NCBI RefSeq assembly: GCF_000730605.1
Contig: NZ_BBIS01000043.1
Location: forward strand, 31,529-95,528
Direction: 5' to 3'
DNA length: 64,000 nt
DNA from: Pseudomonas monteilii NBRC 103158 = DSM 14164
GTDB lineage: Bacteria > Pseudomonadota > Gammaproteobacteria > Pseudomonadales > Pseudomonadaceae
The translations under genes were made by a program, and so were the position numbers. The notes under the pieces are model-generated. The model searched no databases. It was not told the origin of the DNA and worked only from the letters and a program-made list of their open reading frames with translations. The stretch's first letter is position 1. Each line of letters opens with the position of its first letter. Below are positions 37,071 through 45,211 of this stretch, piece by piece.

Positions 37071-38055
37071 ACACGGTGGCCGCCTGCTGCGCGCAGTGCA
37101 GCAGTACGGCATTCCTCGCGAGCAGTGGCTCGACCTGTCCAGCGGCATCGCGCCCTGGCCATTCCCGATCCCACCGATTCCTATGGATGCGTGGGCGCGT
37201 CTACCGGAGGTCGAGGACGGCCTGGAAGACGCTGCACGCGCGTACTACGGTGCCAGCCAGCTGCTGCCGGTAGCGGGCTCTCAGGCCGCAATCCAGGCTT
37301 TGCCGCTGCTGCGCGCCGCAGGCCGGACAGGGGTGCTGACGCCATGTTATGCCGAACACCCGTACGCCTGGCAGCGGGCGGGACATCAGTTGGTTGAGCT
37401 GGACGAGGCACAGGTTGACGCAGCGCTCGATAGCCTCGACGTGCTGGTGCTGGTCAACCCCAACAACCCGACCGGGCGGCGGGTCCCGCGTGAGAAGCTG
37501 TTGGCTTGGCATGCGCGCCTGGCTGCGCGCGGTGGCTGGCTGCTGGTCGATGAAGCGTTCATGGACAACACCCCGGCAGACAGCGTGGTGGACTGCGCGG
37601 GTCGCGAGGGCCTGATCGTGCTGCGTTCATTCGGTAAATTCTTCGGTTTGGCCGGAGTGCGGCTGGGCTTCGTCGCCGCTGAGCGCAGCCTGCTGTTGCG
37701 TCTGGCCGAGTTGCTTGGCCCTTGGACCGTCAACGGCCCGACCCGGGTGCTGGCCCAGGCCAGCTTGGCCGACGAAGCTGCGCAGCGTTTGCAGACTGAA
37801 CGTTGCGCTGCTGCCAGCCAGCGCCTTGCCACCTTGTTGGCTGGCACAGGCCTGGCGCCAAGCGGCGGTTGTGACCTGTTCCAGTACGTGCGCAGCGAGC
37901 GTGCCGCGCCGTTGCATGACTTTCTCGCCCGTCGCGGCATTCTGGTGCGCCTGTTCGAACACCCTCCGGCCGTGCGCCTGGGGTTGCCCGAGAGTGCGGC
38001 CGATGAACAGCGCCTGGCCCAGGCGCTGACCGACTATCAAAAGGAATCGGCATGA
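37063..38055 (+). CDS. cobC: L-threonine-O-3-phosphate decarboxylase (CobC, CobD of Salmonella)
   Basis: A 330-residue PLP fold type I enzyme with the Schiff-base Lys192 (RSFGKFFGLAGVRLG) and the VNPNNPTGRR motif (131-140). It supplies (R)-1-amino-2-propanol phosphate for the nucleotide-loop arm. It resembles histidinol-phosphate aminotransferases, but its position in the cob operon defines the function. ATG at 37063 overlaps the cobD end by 8 bp; the stop overlaps cobQ by 4 bp. Confidence 0.93.
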   Translation: MLEHGGRLLRAVQQYGIPREQWLDLSSGIAPWPFPIPPIPMDAWARLPEVEDGLEDAARAYYGASQLLPVAGSQAAIQALPLLRAAGRTGVLTPCYAEHPYAWQRAGHQLVELDEAQVDAALDSLDVLVLVNPNNPTGRRVPREKLLAWHARLAARGGWLLVDEAFMDNTPADSVVDCAGREGLIVLRSFGKFFGLAGVRLGFVAAERSLLLRLAELLGPWTVNGPTRVLAQASLADEAAQRLQTERCAAASQRLATLLAGTGLAPSGGCDLFQYVRSERAAPLHDFLARRGILVRLFEHPPAVRLGLPESAADEQRLAQALTDYQKESA

Positions 38056-39506
38056 CCACCCTCATGGTGCAAGGCACCACCTCCGATGCCGGCAAGAGCA
38101 CGCTGGTGACCGCATTGTGCCGCTGGTTGTTGCGCCAGGGCGTCGCTGTGGTGCCGTTCAAACCGCAGAACATGGCGCTGAACAGCGCGGTAACCGCCGA
38201 CGGCGGCGAAATTGGCCGCGCCCAGGCGGTGCAGGCCCAGGCGTGCCGGCTGGCGCCGCATACCGACATGAACCCGGTACTGCTCAAGCCCAACAGCGAC
38301 ACCGGTGCCCAGGTGATCATTCATGGCCGTGCGGTCACCAGCATGAATGCGGTGGCCTACCACGACTACAAGGCCATCGCCATGCAGGCGGTGCTGGCTT
38401 CGCACCAGCGCCTGAGTGCCGCCTGGCCGGTGGTCATGGTCGAAGGCGCCGGGTCACCGGCAGAGATCAACCTGCGGGCCGGCGACATCGCCAACATGGG
38501 CTTTGCCGAAGCCGTCGATTGCCCGGTGATCCTGGTCGCCGACATCAACCGTGGTGGCGTGTTCGCGCACCTTGTCGGCACGCTGGAGCTGCTTTCGCCC
38601 AGTGAGCAGGCGCGGGTCAAGGGCTTTGTCATCAACCGCTTCCGTGGCGACATCGCCCTGTTGCAGCCGGGGCTGGACTGGCTGGAGCAACGCACCGGCA
38701 AGCCGGTGCTGGGCGTGTTGCCCTACGTCACCGATTTGCACCTGGAAGCCGAAGACGGCATCGATGTGCGCCAAGGCGCCAAAAGCGAGCGTGTGCTCAA
38801 GGTGATCGTGCCGGTACTGCCGCGCATCAGTAACCACACCGACTTCGACCCGCTGCGCCTGCACCCGCAGGTGGACCTGCAGTTCATTGGCCCGGGCCAG
38901 CCGATTCCGGCTGCCGACCTGATCATTCTGCCGGGCTCCAAGAGCGTGCGTGGCGACCTGGCGCAACTGCGCGAGCGCGGTTGGGACAAAGCCATCGAGC
39001 GGCACCTGCGCTACGGCGGCAAGCTGATCGGCATTTGTGGGGGCCTGCAGATGCTGGGCCGTGAAGTGCATGACCCGCTAGGCCTCGAGGGCCCTGCCGG
39101 GTCGAGCCCGGGGCTTGGTCTGCTGGATTACACCACGGTGCTTGAGGCCGAGAAGCAGTTGCGCAACGTTGCCGGGGTACTGAACCTTGAAGCGGCGCCG
39201 GTTGCCGGTTATGAGATTCACGCAGGCGTCACCACCGGCCCTGGTTTGGAACAGCCTGCCGTGCAACTGGCTGATGGTCGTTGTGATGGCGCGGTGAGCG
39301 ATGATGGGCAGATCCTTGCCACCTACCTGCACGGCCTGTTCGAGGGCTGCCACTCGTGCGCCGCGCTGCTGCGCTGGGCCGGCCTGGAAGATGCCCAGAC
39401 CATCGATTACGAAGCCCTGCGCGAGCGCGACATCGAGCGTCTGGCCGACCTGGTGGAAAAACACCTGGACACCACGCGCTTGCGCCAACTCTGTGGGGTG
39501 GCCTGA
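38052..39506 (+). CDS. cobQ: Cobyric acid synthase
   Basis: A 484-residue amidotransferase with an N-terminal dethiobiotin-synthetase-like ATPase (GTTSDAGKSTLVTALCRW) and a C-terminal glutaminase-like domain with Cys329 (LIGICGGLQMLG) and His in TYLHGLFEG. It amidates side chains b, d, e and g to give adenosylcobyric acid. It overlaps cobC by 4 bp and is followed by cobU after 1 bp. Confidence 0.95.
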   Translation: MTTLMVQGTTSDAGKSTLVTALCRWLLRQGVAVVPFKPQNMALNSAVTADGGEIGRAQAVQAQACRLAPHTDMNPVLLKPNSDTGAQVIIHGRAVTSMNAVAYHDYKAIAMQAVLASHQRLSAAWPVVMVEGAGSPAEINLRAGDIANMGFAEAVDCPVILVADINRGGVFAHLVGTLELLSPSEQARVKGFVINRFRGDIALLQPGLDWLEQRTGKPVLGVLPYVTDLHLEAEDGIDVRQGAKSERVLKVIVPVLPRISNHTDFDPLRLHPQVDLQFIGPGQPIPAADLIILPGSKSVRGDLAQLRERGWDKAIERHLRYGGKLIGICGGLQMLGREVHDPLGLEGPAGSSPGLGLLDYTTVLEAEKQLRNVAGVLNLEAAPVAGYEIHAGVTTGPGLEQPAVQLADGRCDGAVSDDGQILATYLHGLFEGCHSCAALLRWAGLEDAQTIDYEALRERDIERLADLVEKHLDTTRLRQLCGVA

Positions 39507-39507
39507 C

Positions 39508-40029
39508 ATGCGCAGCCTGATCCTCGGTGGCGCCCGCTCCGGCAAGAGCCGCCTCGCCGAACAGTTGGCCAGTGCCAGTGGCCTGCCGGTGACCTACATT
39601 GCCACCAGCCAGCCGCTGGACGGTGAAATGAACGAACGTGTGTTGCTGCACCGCCAACGCCGTCCGGACGACTGGGGGCTGATCGAAGAACCGCTGGCCC
39701 TGGCCGCTGTGCTGCGCGCCGAAGCGGCCGAAGGCCGTTGCCTGCTGGTGGACTGCCTGACCCTGTGGTTGACCAACCTGCTGATGCTTGAAGATGACCA
39801 ACGCCTGGCCGAGGAACGAGATGCCCTGCTGGTCTGCCTTGAGCAGTTGCCTGGCACCCTGATCCTGGTCAGTAACGAAACCGGCCTGGGCGTCGTGCCC
39901 ATGGGCGAGCTGACCCGGCGTTATGTCGACCTGGCCGGCTGGCTTCACCAGGCCGTGGCCGAACGTTGTCAGCGCGTTGTGCTGACCGTGGCCGGCCTGC
40001 CCTTAATGCTTAAAGGACCTGCACTATGA
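39508..40029 (+). CDS. cobU: Adenosylcobinamide kinase / cobinamide-phosphate guanylyltransferase
   Basis: A 173-residue bifunctional CobU/CobP with the P-loop GGARSGKS (residues 6-13) and the guanylylated His in LLHRQRRPDDW (near residue 46). It phosphorylates adenosylcobinamide and transfers GMP from GTP, which makes the GDP-activated acceptor for CobS. The start is ATG at 39508, 1 bp past the cobQ stop, and it overlaps cobT by ATGA (40026-40029). Confidence 0.95.
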   Translation: MRSLILGGARSGKSRLAEQLASASGLPVTYIATSQPLDGEMNERVLLHRQRRPDDWGLIEEPLALAAVLRAEAAEGRCLLVDCLTLWLTNLLMLEDDQRLAEERDALLVCLEQLPGTLILVSNETGLGVVPMGELTRRYVDLAGWLHQAVAERCQRVVLTVAGLPLMLKGPAL

Positions 40030-41081
40030 CACAAGCCTGGTGGCGTGATGCCTGCCAACCCCTCGATAACGCCGCCATGGACCAGGCCCGCGCCCGTCAG
40101 CAGCAACTGACCAAGCCTGCCGGTTCGCTTGGCCAGCTTGAAGGCCTGGCCATTCAGCTTGCCGGCCTGCAGGGGCGTGAAAGGCCGGTGCTGGATCAGG
40201 CCGCCATCACTGTTTTTGCCGGTGACCACGGTGTGGTCGAGGAGGGTATCTCAGCTTACCCGCAGGCGGTGACCGGGCAGATGCTGCGCAACTTCCTAGG
40301 GGGTGGTGCAGCGATCAGCGTGCTGGCGCGCGAGCTGCAGGCCAGCCTCGAAGTGGTCGACCTGGGCACCATCGACTCTGATCTGGCCTTGCCGGGCGTG
40401 CACCACTTGCGCCTTGGGGCCGGTACGGCCAACTTCGCTCGCCAGCCGGCAATGACCGAAGGCCAACTGCAAGCTGCTTTGCAGGCGGGCCGCGACAGCG
40501 CGCTGCGTGCTGCCGAACGGGGTGCGCAGCTGTTCATCGGTGGCGAGATGGGGATAGGCAACACCACAGCCGCCGCCGCCTTGGCCAGCGTCCTGCTGGG
40601 CTGCCCGCCTGCTGAACTGAGCGGCCCGGGCACGGGCCTGGACAGCGCGGGTGTGCGGCACAAGGCCGAAGTCATTGAGCACGCCCTTCGCTTGCACAAG
40701 TTGCAGGCTGCGGACCCGCTGCAAGCCTTGGGTTGCGTCGGTGGCTTTGAGATCGCTGCGTTGGCGGGCGCCTACATCGCTTGTGCGCAGGCGGGTATCG
40801 CCGTACTGGTCGACGGCTTCATCTGTAGCGTTGCCGCGCTGGCGGCGGTGCGCCTTAATCCGCAGTGCCGGGCGTGGTTGCTGTTCGCTCACCAAGGGGC
40901 GGAACCCGGGCACAAAGCATTGCTCGAGGCCTTGCAGGCCGAACCGCTACTGGCGCTGGGCCTTCGTTTGGGTGAGGGCAGTGGTGCTGCGCTCGCCGTG
41001 CCGCTGCTGCGCCTCGCCTGCGCGCTGCACGGGCAGATGGCGACGTTCGCCGAAGCTGCGGTGGCGGACCGCCCGGCATGA
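40026..41081 (+). CDS. cobT: Nicotinate-nucleotide:dimethylbenzimidazole phosphoribosyltransferase
   Basis: A 351-residue CobT with the typical start segment (KPAGSLGQLEGLAIQLAGLQ), the FAGDHGV motif near residue 64, the GEMGIGNTTAAAA region near residue 175 and the C-terminal acidic segment RLGEGSGAALA. It activates the lower ligand DMB to alpha-ribazole phosphate. With BluB upstream, the operon makes and activates its own DMB. Overlaps the phosphatase gene by ATGA. Confidence 0.95.
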   Translation: MTQAWWRDACQPLDNAAMDQARARQQQLTKPAGSLGQLEGLAIQLAGLQGRERPVLDQAAITVFAGDHGVVEEGISAYPQAVTGQMLRNFLGGGAAISVLARELQASLEVVDLGTIDSDLALPGVHHLRLGAGTANFARQPAMTEGQLQAALQAGRDSALRAAERGAQLFIGGEMGIGNTTAAAALASVLLGCPPAELSGPGTGLDSAGVRHKAEVIEHALRLHKLQAADPLQALGCVGGFEIAALAGAYIACAQAGIAVLVDGFICSVAALAAVRLNPQCRAWLLFAHQGAEPGHKALLEALQAEPLLALGLRLGEGSGAALAVPLLRLACALHGQMATFAEAAVADRPA

Positions 41082-41644
41082 TCCTCGACTTGTTGCGCCA
41101 TGGCGAAACCGAACAGGGCGGCCTGCGCGGCAGCCTTGACGATGCGTTGACTGACAAGGGCTGGGCGCAGATGCGTGGTGCCGTGGCCGAGGCGGGGCCC
41201 TGGGAGGTGCTGGTCAGCTCGCCGCTGCAGCGCTGCGCCCGCTTTGCCGATGAACTGGGGGCGCAGTTGAATTTGCCGGTGCAACGAGAACCCGGCCTTC
41301 AGGAGCTGCATTTTGGCGACTGGGAGGGCCGAAGCGCTGCGCAGATCATGGAAGACCAGGCGGATGCTCTGGGTCAGTTCTGGGAGAACCCTTACGCCTT
41401 TACGCCACCCAATGGCGAGCCAGTCGAGGCGTTTGCCGAACGTGTGCTGGCTGCTGTCGAGCGGCTAGGCCGTCAACATGCTGGCAAGCGCGTGCTGCTG
41501 GTAACCCATGGCGGTGTGATGCGGCTATTGCTGGCCCGAGCCCGTGGCGTGCCGAGGGCGCAGCTGCTGCAGGTTGAGGTGGGGCATGGTGCGCTGGTGC
41601 GGCTGGTACCGGGTGTCGATGGCCAGTGGGTCGAGGCGTGCTGA
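41078..41644 (+). CDS. Alpha-ribazole-5'-phosphate phosphatase (histidine phosphatase family)
   Basis: A 188-residue phosphoglycerate-mutase-like enzyme with the RHGE motif at residues 7-10 and the second His in VTHGGVMRLL near residue 147. In Salmonella the homologous CobC removes the phosphate from alpha-ribazole phosphate (or from the CobS product). I leave the symbol empty because cobC is used for the decarboxylase in this operon. It overlaps cobT by 4 bp and lies 1 bp before cobS. Confidence 0.88.
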   Translation: MILDLLRHGETEQGGLRGSLDDALTDKGWAQMRGAVAEAGPWEVLVSSPLQRCARFADELGAQLNLPVQREPGLQELHFGDWEGRSAAQIMEDQADALGQFWENPYAFTPPNGEPVEAFAERVLAAVERLGRQHAGKRVLLVTHGGVMRLLLARARGVPRAQLLQVEVGHGALVRLVPGVDGQWVEAC

Positions 41645-41645
41645 A

Positions 41646-42380
41646 ATGTTGCCATTCTGGATTGCCTTGCAGTTTCTCAGCAGCCTGCCCGTAAGCCTGC
41701 CAGGCATGCCGGCACCACGTGAAATGGGGCGTTCGCTGCTGTTCTACCCGCTGGTCGGGTTGCTGTTCGGCTTACTGCTGTGGCTGGCCAGCCATCTGCT
41801 GCAAGGCACGCCAGCACCGCTGCATGCCGCTTTGCTTCTGACAGTGTGGGTGTTGCTCAGTGGTGCCTTGCACCTGGATGGCCTGGCCGACAGTGCTGAT
41901 GCCTGGCTGGGTGGCTTCGGCGACCGTGAACGCACCTTGCAGATCATGAAAGACCCGCGCAGCGGGCCGATTGCCGTGGTCACCCTGGTATTGGTGCTGT
42001 TGCTGAAGTTCTGCGCCTTGTGGGTGCTGGTGGAGCAGGGCATCGGAGCGCAATTGCTGCTGGCGCCCTTGATTGGTCGGGCGGCAATGTTGGCCCTGTT
42101 CCTGGGTACCCCCTACGTGCGCTCGGGTGGCCTGGGCCAAGCCCTGGCCGATCATCTGCCGCGCCGTGAGGCCTATTGGGCTTTGCTGGGCAGCGCGGTC
42201 ATGTGCCTGGTCGCAGGTGGCTGGGGCGCATGCTGGATACTGTTGCTGACAGTCGCTGTATTTGCAGGGTTGCGGCAACTGATGTGCCGGCGCCTTGGCG
42301 GGACCACCGGGGATACCGCTGGCGCGATGGTGGAGTTGCTTGAGCTTGCTGTGGTGCTGGGTTTGGCCGTGGGGCTCTGA
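41646..42380 (+). CDS. cobS: Adenosylcobinamide-GDP ribazoletransferase (cobalamin synthase)
   Basis: A 244-residue integral membrane protein with about six hydrophobic segments and the conserved LHLDGLADSADAWLGG near residue 78, the metal- and substrate-binding acidic motif of CobS. It joins adenosylcobinamide-GDP and alpha-ribazole (phosphate), the last step of the pathway. The start is ATG at 41646 (a longer frame from 41544 is a shadow). It closes the cob operon; marR follows after 71 bp. Confidence 0.94.
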   Translation: MLPFWIALQFLSSLPVSLPGMPAPREMGRSLLFYPLVGLLFGLLLWLASHLLQGTPAPLHAALLLTVWVLLSGALHLDGLADSADAWLGGFGDRERTLQIMKDPRSGPIAVVTLVLVLLLKFCALWVLVEQGIGAQLLLAPLIGRAAMLALFLGTPYVRSGGLGQALADHLPRREAYWALLGSAVMCLVAGGWGACWILLLTVAVFAGLRQLMCRRLGGTTGDTAGAMVELLELAVVLGLAVGL

Positions 42381-42431
42381 GCGATCGGTTGCTGTCACCT
42401 CGAAGGCGAAATTTCTTGCAACACCTATGAC

Positions 42432-42447
42432 GCGGGTATATACACGT
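42432..42447. promoter_or_regulatory. Imperfect copy of the MarR-type palindrome, upstream of marR
   Basis: gcgggtatatacacgt lies just before the marR ATG (42452). It shares its left half and centre with the perfect palindrome at 42873-42888, with changes in the right arm. The position over the translation start suggests autoregulation. Confidence 0.55.
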
Positions 42448-42451
42448 ATCC

Positions 42452-42856
42452 ATGCTGCCCAGTGAATGCATCTGTACCCATCTACGTCGCGCTGCCCGTG
42501 GGGTGAGCCGACATTACGACGAAGCGCTTGCCGGCTTTGGGGTCAATGTCGCCCAGTTTTCCCTGTTACGCCATCTGCAGCGGCTTGATCGCCCTAGCAT
42601 CACGACCCTGGCCGAAGCGATGGGCCTGGAGCGCAGCACCTTGGGCCGCAACCTGCGGGTGCTTGAGGCCGAGGGGCTGTTGGCCCTGGTGGATGGCGAT
42701 GACCAACGCAATCGCGTGGTGCTGCTGACCGAAGCGGGTAAGCAGCTATTGTGTGACGCTCATCCCGCCTGGGAGCAGGCTCAAACGGAGCTGGTGGAGC
42801 GACTGGGGGCAGGGCAGCGGGATGAGCTGGTGCGTTTGCTGGGCCAACTGGCCTGA
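42452..42856 (+). CDS. MarR-family transcriptional regulator
   Basis: A 134-residue winged-helix protein of MarR size: SLLRHLQRLDRPSITTLAEAMGLERSTLGRNLRVLEAEGLLAL forms the recognition helices (roughly residues 33-75) and the wing DGDDQRNRVVLLTEAG. MarR proteins are dimeric repressors that often sense phenolic or lipophilic ligands. It lies upstream of an MFS exporter on the same strand with a shared operator motif, so the two are probably one regulated unit. No cysteine sensor pair is obvious. Confidence 0.87.
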   Translation: MLPSECICTHLRRAARGVSRHYDEALAGFGVNVAQFSLLRHLQRLDRPSITTLAEAMGLERSTLGRNLRVLEAEGLLALVDGDDQRNRVVLLTEAGKQLLCDAHPAWEQAQTELVERLGAGQRDELVRLLGQLA

Positions 42857-42872
42857 ATCGATACGACTATAA

Positions 42873-42888
42873 GCGGGTATATACCCGC
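42873..42888. promoter_or_regulatory. Perfect 16-bp palindrome, putative MarR operator
   Basis: gcgggtatatacccgc is a perfect 16-bp inverted repeat in the 64-bp marR-MFS gap, 32 bp before the MFS ATG. Its left half recurs upstream of marR (42432-42447), supporting a regulator-binding role. Confidence 0.65.
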
Positions 42889-42920
42889 AAAAACCTTGCG
42901 ATGTGCTGGAGATAACGACA

Positions 42921-44123
42921 ATGACTTCGGTGTGGCGAACCAGCGGTTGGGTATTGGTGGGGGCGGCGTTGATCCTGGCGCTTTCCTTGGGTGTGCGACA
43001 TGGCTTTGGCCTGTTCCTGGCGCCGATGAGCGCCGATTTTGGCTGGGGGCGTGAGGTGTTCGCCTTTGCCATCGCCTTGCAGAACCTGATCTGGGGGCTG
43101 GCCCAACCCTTCGCCGGAGCCTTGGCCGACCGCCTGGGTGCCGCGCGGGTGGTGATCATCGGTGGCATTCTCTATGCCGTCGGTTTGATCCTGATGGGCA
43201 TGGCCGATTCGGCCTTGTCGTTGTCGCTCAGTGCCGGCTTGCTGATCGGTATCGGCCTGTCCGGCACGTCGTTCTCGGTCATCCTTGGCGTGGTCGGGCG
43301 TGCTGTGCCTGCCGAGAAGCGCAGTATGGCGATGGGGATTGCCAGCGCTGCCGGTTCGTTTGGCCAGTTCGCCATGCTGCCCGGTACCTTGGGTCTGATC
43401 CAGTGGTTGGGGTGGTCGGCGGCGTTGCTGGTGTTGGGCCTGATGGTGGCGTTTATCGTGCCCTTCGTCGGCCTGCTGCGCGACCGCCCGCTGCCCAGCC
43501 ATGGCGCCGAACAGACCCTGAGCCAGGCACTGCGCGAGGCGTGCTCGCATTCCGGCTTCTGGTTGCTGGCGCTGGGCTTTTTCGTCTGCGGCTTCCAGGT
43601 GGTGTTCATTGGTGTGCACCTGCCGGCCTATCTGGTAGACCAGCACCTGGCTGCAACCACCGGTACCACGGTGCTGGCCTTGGTCGGCCTGTTCAATATC
43701 GTAGGTACTTTCACTGCTGGCTGGCTGGGTGGTCGGATGTCCAAGCCGCGTCTGCTGACCGGGCTTTACTTGCTACGTGCGGTGGTAATCCTGCTGTTCC
43801 TGTGGGCGCCGGTGAGCCAGTTCAGTGCTTACCTGTTCGGTATCGCCATGGGCCTGCTGTGGCTGTCCACAGTGCCGTTGACCAATGGCACCGTGGCGAC
43901 GGTGTTCGGGGTGCGCAACCTGTCCATGCTCGGCGGTATCGTCTTCCTGTTCCACCAGCTTGGGGCCTTCCTCGGTGGCTGGTTGGGTGGGGTGGTGTAT
44001 GACCGCACTGGCAGCTACGACCTGGTCTGGCAGATTTCCATCCTGCTCAGCCTGCTGGCTGCCGCCCTTAATTGGCCGGTGCGCGAGCGTCCGGTTGCCC
44101 GCTTGCAGGCCCAGGCCGCATGA
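42921..44123 (+). CDS. MFS transporter (MarR-linked)
   Basis: A 400-residue major-facilitator protein with twelve hydrophobic segments and the loop 2-3 motif ADRLGAARVVIIGG. Its subfamily resembles oxalate/formate-type or CynX/NimT-type carriers by eye, but the substrate is unknown. The start is ATG at 42921 after a GGAG-like site; the frame from 42903 is longer. The stop overlaps the microprotein ATG at 44120, so the two are translated together. Confidence 0.85.
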   Translation: MTSVWRTSGWVLVGAALILALSLGVRHGFGLFLAPMSADFGWGREVFAFAIALQNLIWGLAQPFAGALADRLGAARVVIIGGILYAVGLILMGMADSALSLSLSAGLLIGIGLSGTSFSVILGVVGRAVPAEKRSMAMGIASAAGSFGQFAMLPGTLGLIQWLGWSAALLVLGLMVAFIVPFVGLLRDRPLPSHGAEQTLSQALREACSHSGFWLLALGFFVCGFQVVFIGVHLPAYLVDQHLAATTGTTVLALVGLFNIVGTFTAGWLGGRMSKPRLLTGLYLLRAVVILLFLWAPVSQFSAYLFGIAMGLLWLSTVPLTNGTVATVFGVRNLSMLGGIVFLFHQLGAFLGGWLGGVVYDRTGSYDLVWQISILLSLLAAALNWPVRERPVARLQAQAA

Positions 44124-44242
44124 ACCGCTACCTGGCCCGTGGGCTGCTGGCCCTTGCTGCTTTGGCGCTGTTGGCGCTGGTGTGGTGGGGCTGGCATCAG
44201 GGGGGGATGGCATTGATGCAACTGGGCATGGGTGTTTGTTAG
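44120..44242 (+). CDS. 40-residue membrane microprotein
   Basis: A short frame (40 codons) starts inside the MFS stop (ATGA at 44120-44123) and encodes one hydrophobic helix: after MNRYLARG comes LLALAALALLALVWWGW, then HQGGMALMQLGMGVC. The tight overlap makes translational coupling to the MFS gene likely. It could be a small accessory of the carrier, but no family is recognised. It is too short for standard ORF filters. Confidence 0.6.
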   Translation: MNRYLARGLLALAALALLALVWWGWHQGGMALMQLGMGVC

Positions 44243-44288
44243 GCGCTACCCTGCAAGCTCAAGGATCGTCATGCGGGAGAAACGAATC

Positions 44289-44840
44289 ATGCGTGCACAT
44301 TGGTTGATGGTGCCGGTGCTGGCCCTGCTAGCCAGCACATCGAGCTGGGCTGCCGATTGCCCGGCCGTGTTGCAGGGTAGCCTGCCGGAATTGCGTGGGA
44401 AGGGTCAGGTCGACCTGTGCCAGCGCTTCGCCGGCAAACCGCTGGTGGTGGTCAATACCGCCAGCTATTGCGGTTTTGCGCCGCAGTTCGAGGGGCTTGA
44501 GGCGACGTACAAGGAGTATCACGAGCAAGGCCTGGAAATGCTGGGTGTGCCGTCCAATGACTTCAAGCAGGAAGATGCCGACAGTGAGAAGACCGCCAAG
44601 GTTTGCTATGCCAACTACGGTGTCACCTTTACCATGACCAAGACGCAGCCGGTACGGGGTAAGGATGCGATACCACTGTTCGCTGAATTGGCCAGCCAGA
44701 GCAGTGCGCCGAAGTGGAATTTCTACAAATACGTGGTGGACCGTAAGGGTAAGGTGATTGGGAATTTCTCAAGCCTGACCAAACCGGATGACCCGGCGTT
44801 CAGGGCTGCTATCGAAAAGGCCATCGCTTCGCAGCAGTGA
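44289..44840 (+). CDS. Glutathione peroxidase-like protein, periplasmic
   Basis: A 183-residue thioredoxin-fold peroxidase with a signal peptide (MRAHWLMVPVLALLASTSSWAA). The peroxidatic Cys61 (NTASYCGFAPQFEGLE) replaces the family NVASKCG motif; the WNFYKYVVDRKGKVIG block is typical of GPx. There is no selenocysteine. As an exported Cys-GPx it would reduce peroxides in the periplasm with thioredoxin-like donors. ATG at 44289 has a GGAGA site; an alternative start is 44271. It lies 46 bp after the microprotein. Confidence 0.85.
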   Translation: MRAHWLMVPVLALLASTSSWAADCPAVLQGSLPELRGKGQVDLCQRFAGKPLVVVNTASYCGFAPQFEGLEATYKEYHEQGLEMLGVPSNDFKQEDADSEKTAKVCYANYGVTFTMTKTQPVRGKDAIPLFAELASQSSAPKWNFYKYVVDRKGKVIGNFSSLTKPDDPAFRAAIEKAIASQQ

Positions 44841-44880
44841 GGCGGTTTTCTGACTGTGTTTGATGCTGAGGACTGATAGC

Positions 44881-44929
44881 GAAAAGCGAAAAGCGAAAAG
44901 CGAAAAGCGAAAAGCGAAAAGCGAAAAGC
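44881..44929. repeat. Tandem heptamer repeat (GAAAAGC x7)
   Basis: Seven exact tandem copies of gaaaagc, preceded by gc and followed by aaaaaagtgc. It begins 40 bp after the GPx-like stop, between genes. Copy number could vary between isolates by slippage. Confidence 0.9.
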
Positions 44930-45086
44930 AAAAAAGTGCTGGTTCTTATGTTGCGCAAAGTACATTTGCTTTGGTGACGCTGAATCACCTTTTCGCCCTT
45001 ACGGCGAGTCACTTTTTGTCAAACGCGACAAAAAGTAACCAAAAAACGCTGCGCTCCCATCATCCGGCCCCTACGCTGCGCTCCGG

Positions 45087-45189
45087 GGTTCCCTCACTCC
45101 GGCCTCGCTCCCGGGAGGCCTGCGTTCGGCCTCCTGAAGTCGCGAAGATCAAGATCAAGAGCAAGAGCAAGAGCAAGAGCAAGAGCGGG
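45087..45189. repeat. Dispersed repeat copy 2 with hexamer array
   Basis: The segment contains cactccggcctc (45095-45106), ctcccgggag and a 28-bp stretch (45127-45154) identical to 32473-32500. It continues into an imperfect hexamer array (gatcaa x2, gagcaa x4; about 45147-45186). The upstream flank (aacgctgcgctccca..) is a sequence often seen dispersed in pseudomonads. Confidence 0.75.
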
Positions 45190-45211
45190 AGATGCGTCCG
45201 CTGTTGTTACT

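Larger units (their letters stand above)
44841..45211. other. Gene-free region rich in simple and dispersed repeats
   Basis: 371 bp between the GPx-like and DUF2798 genes hold no convincing gene. They contain a heptamer array, a hairpin (cttttttgtc...gacaaaaagt type near 45010-45037), a dispersed repeat and an imperfect hexamer array. ORFs that read through this area are low-complexity (SEKRKAK, KSKSKS) and are rejected. Confidence 0.75.

Noticed and set aside
44881..45186. Possible CRISPR-like array
   Set aside because: The units are only 6-7 bp, directly adjacent, with no spacers of constant size and no cas genes.
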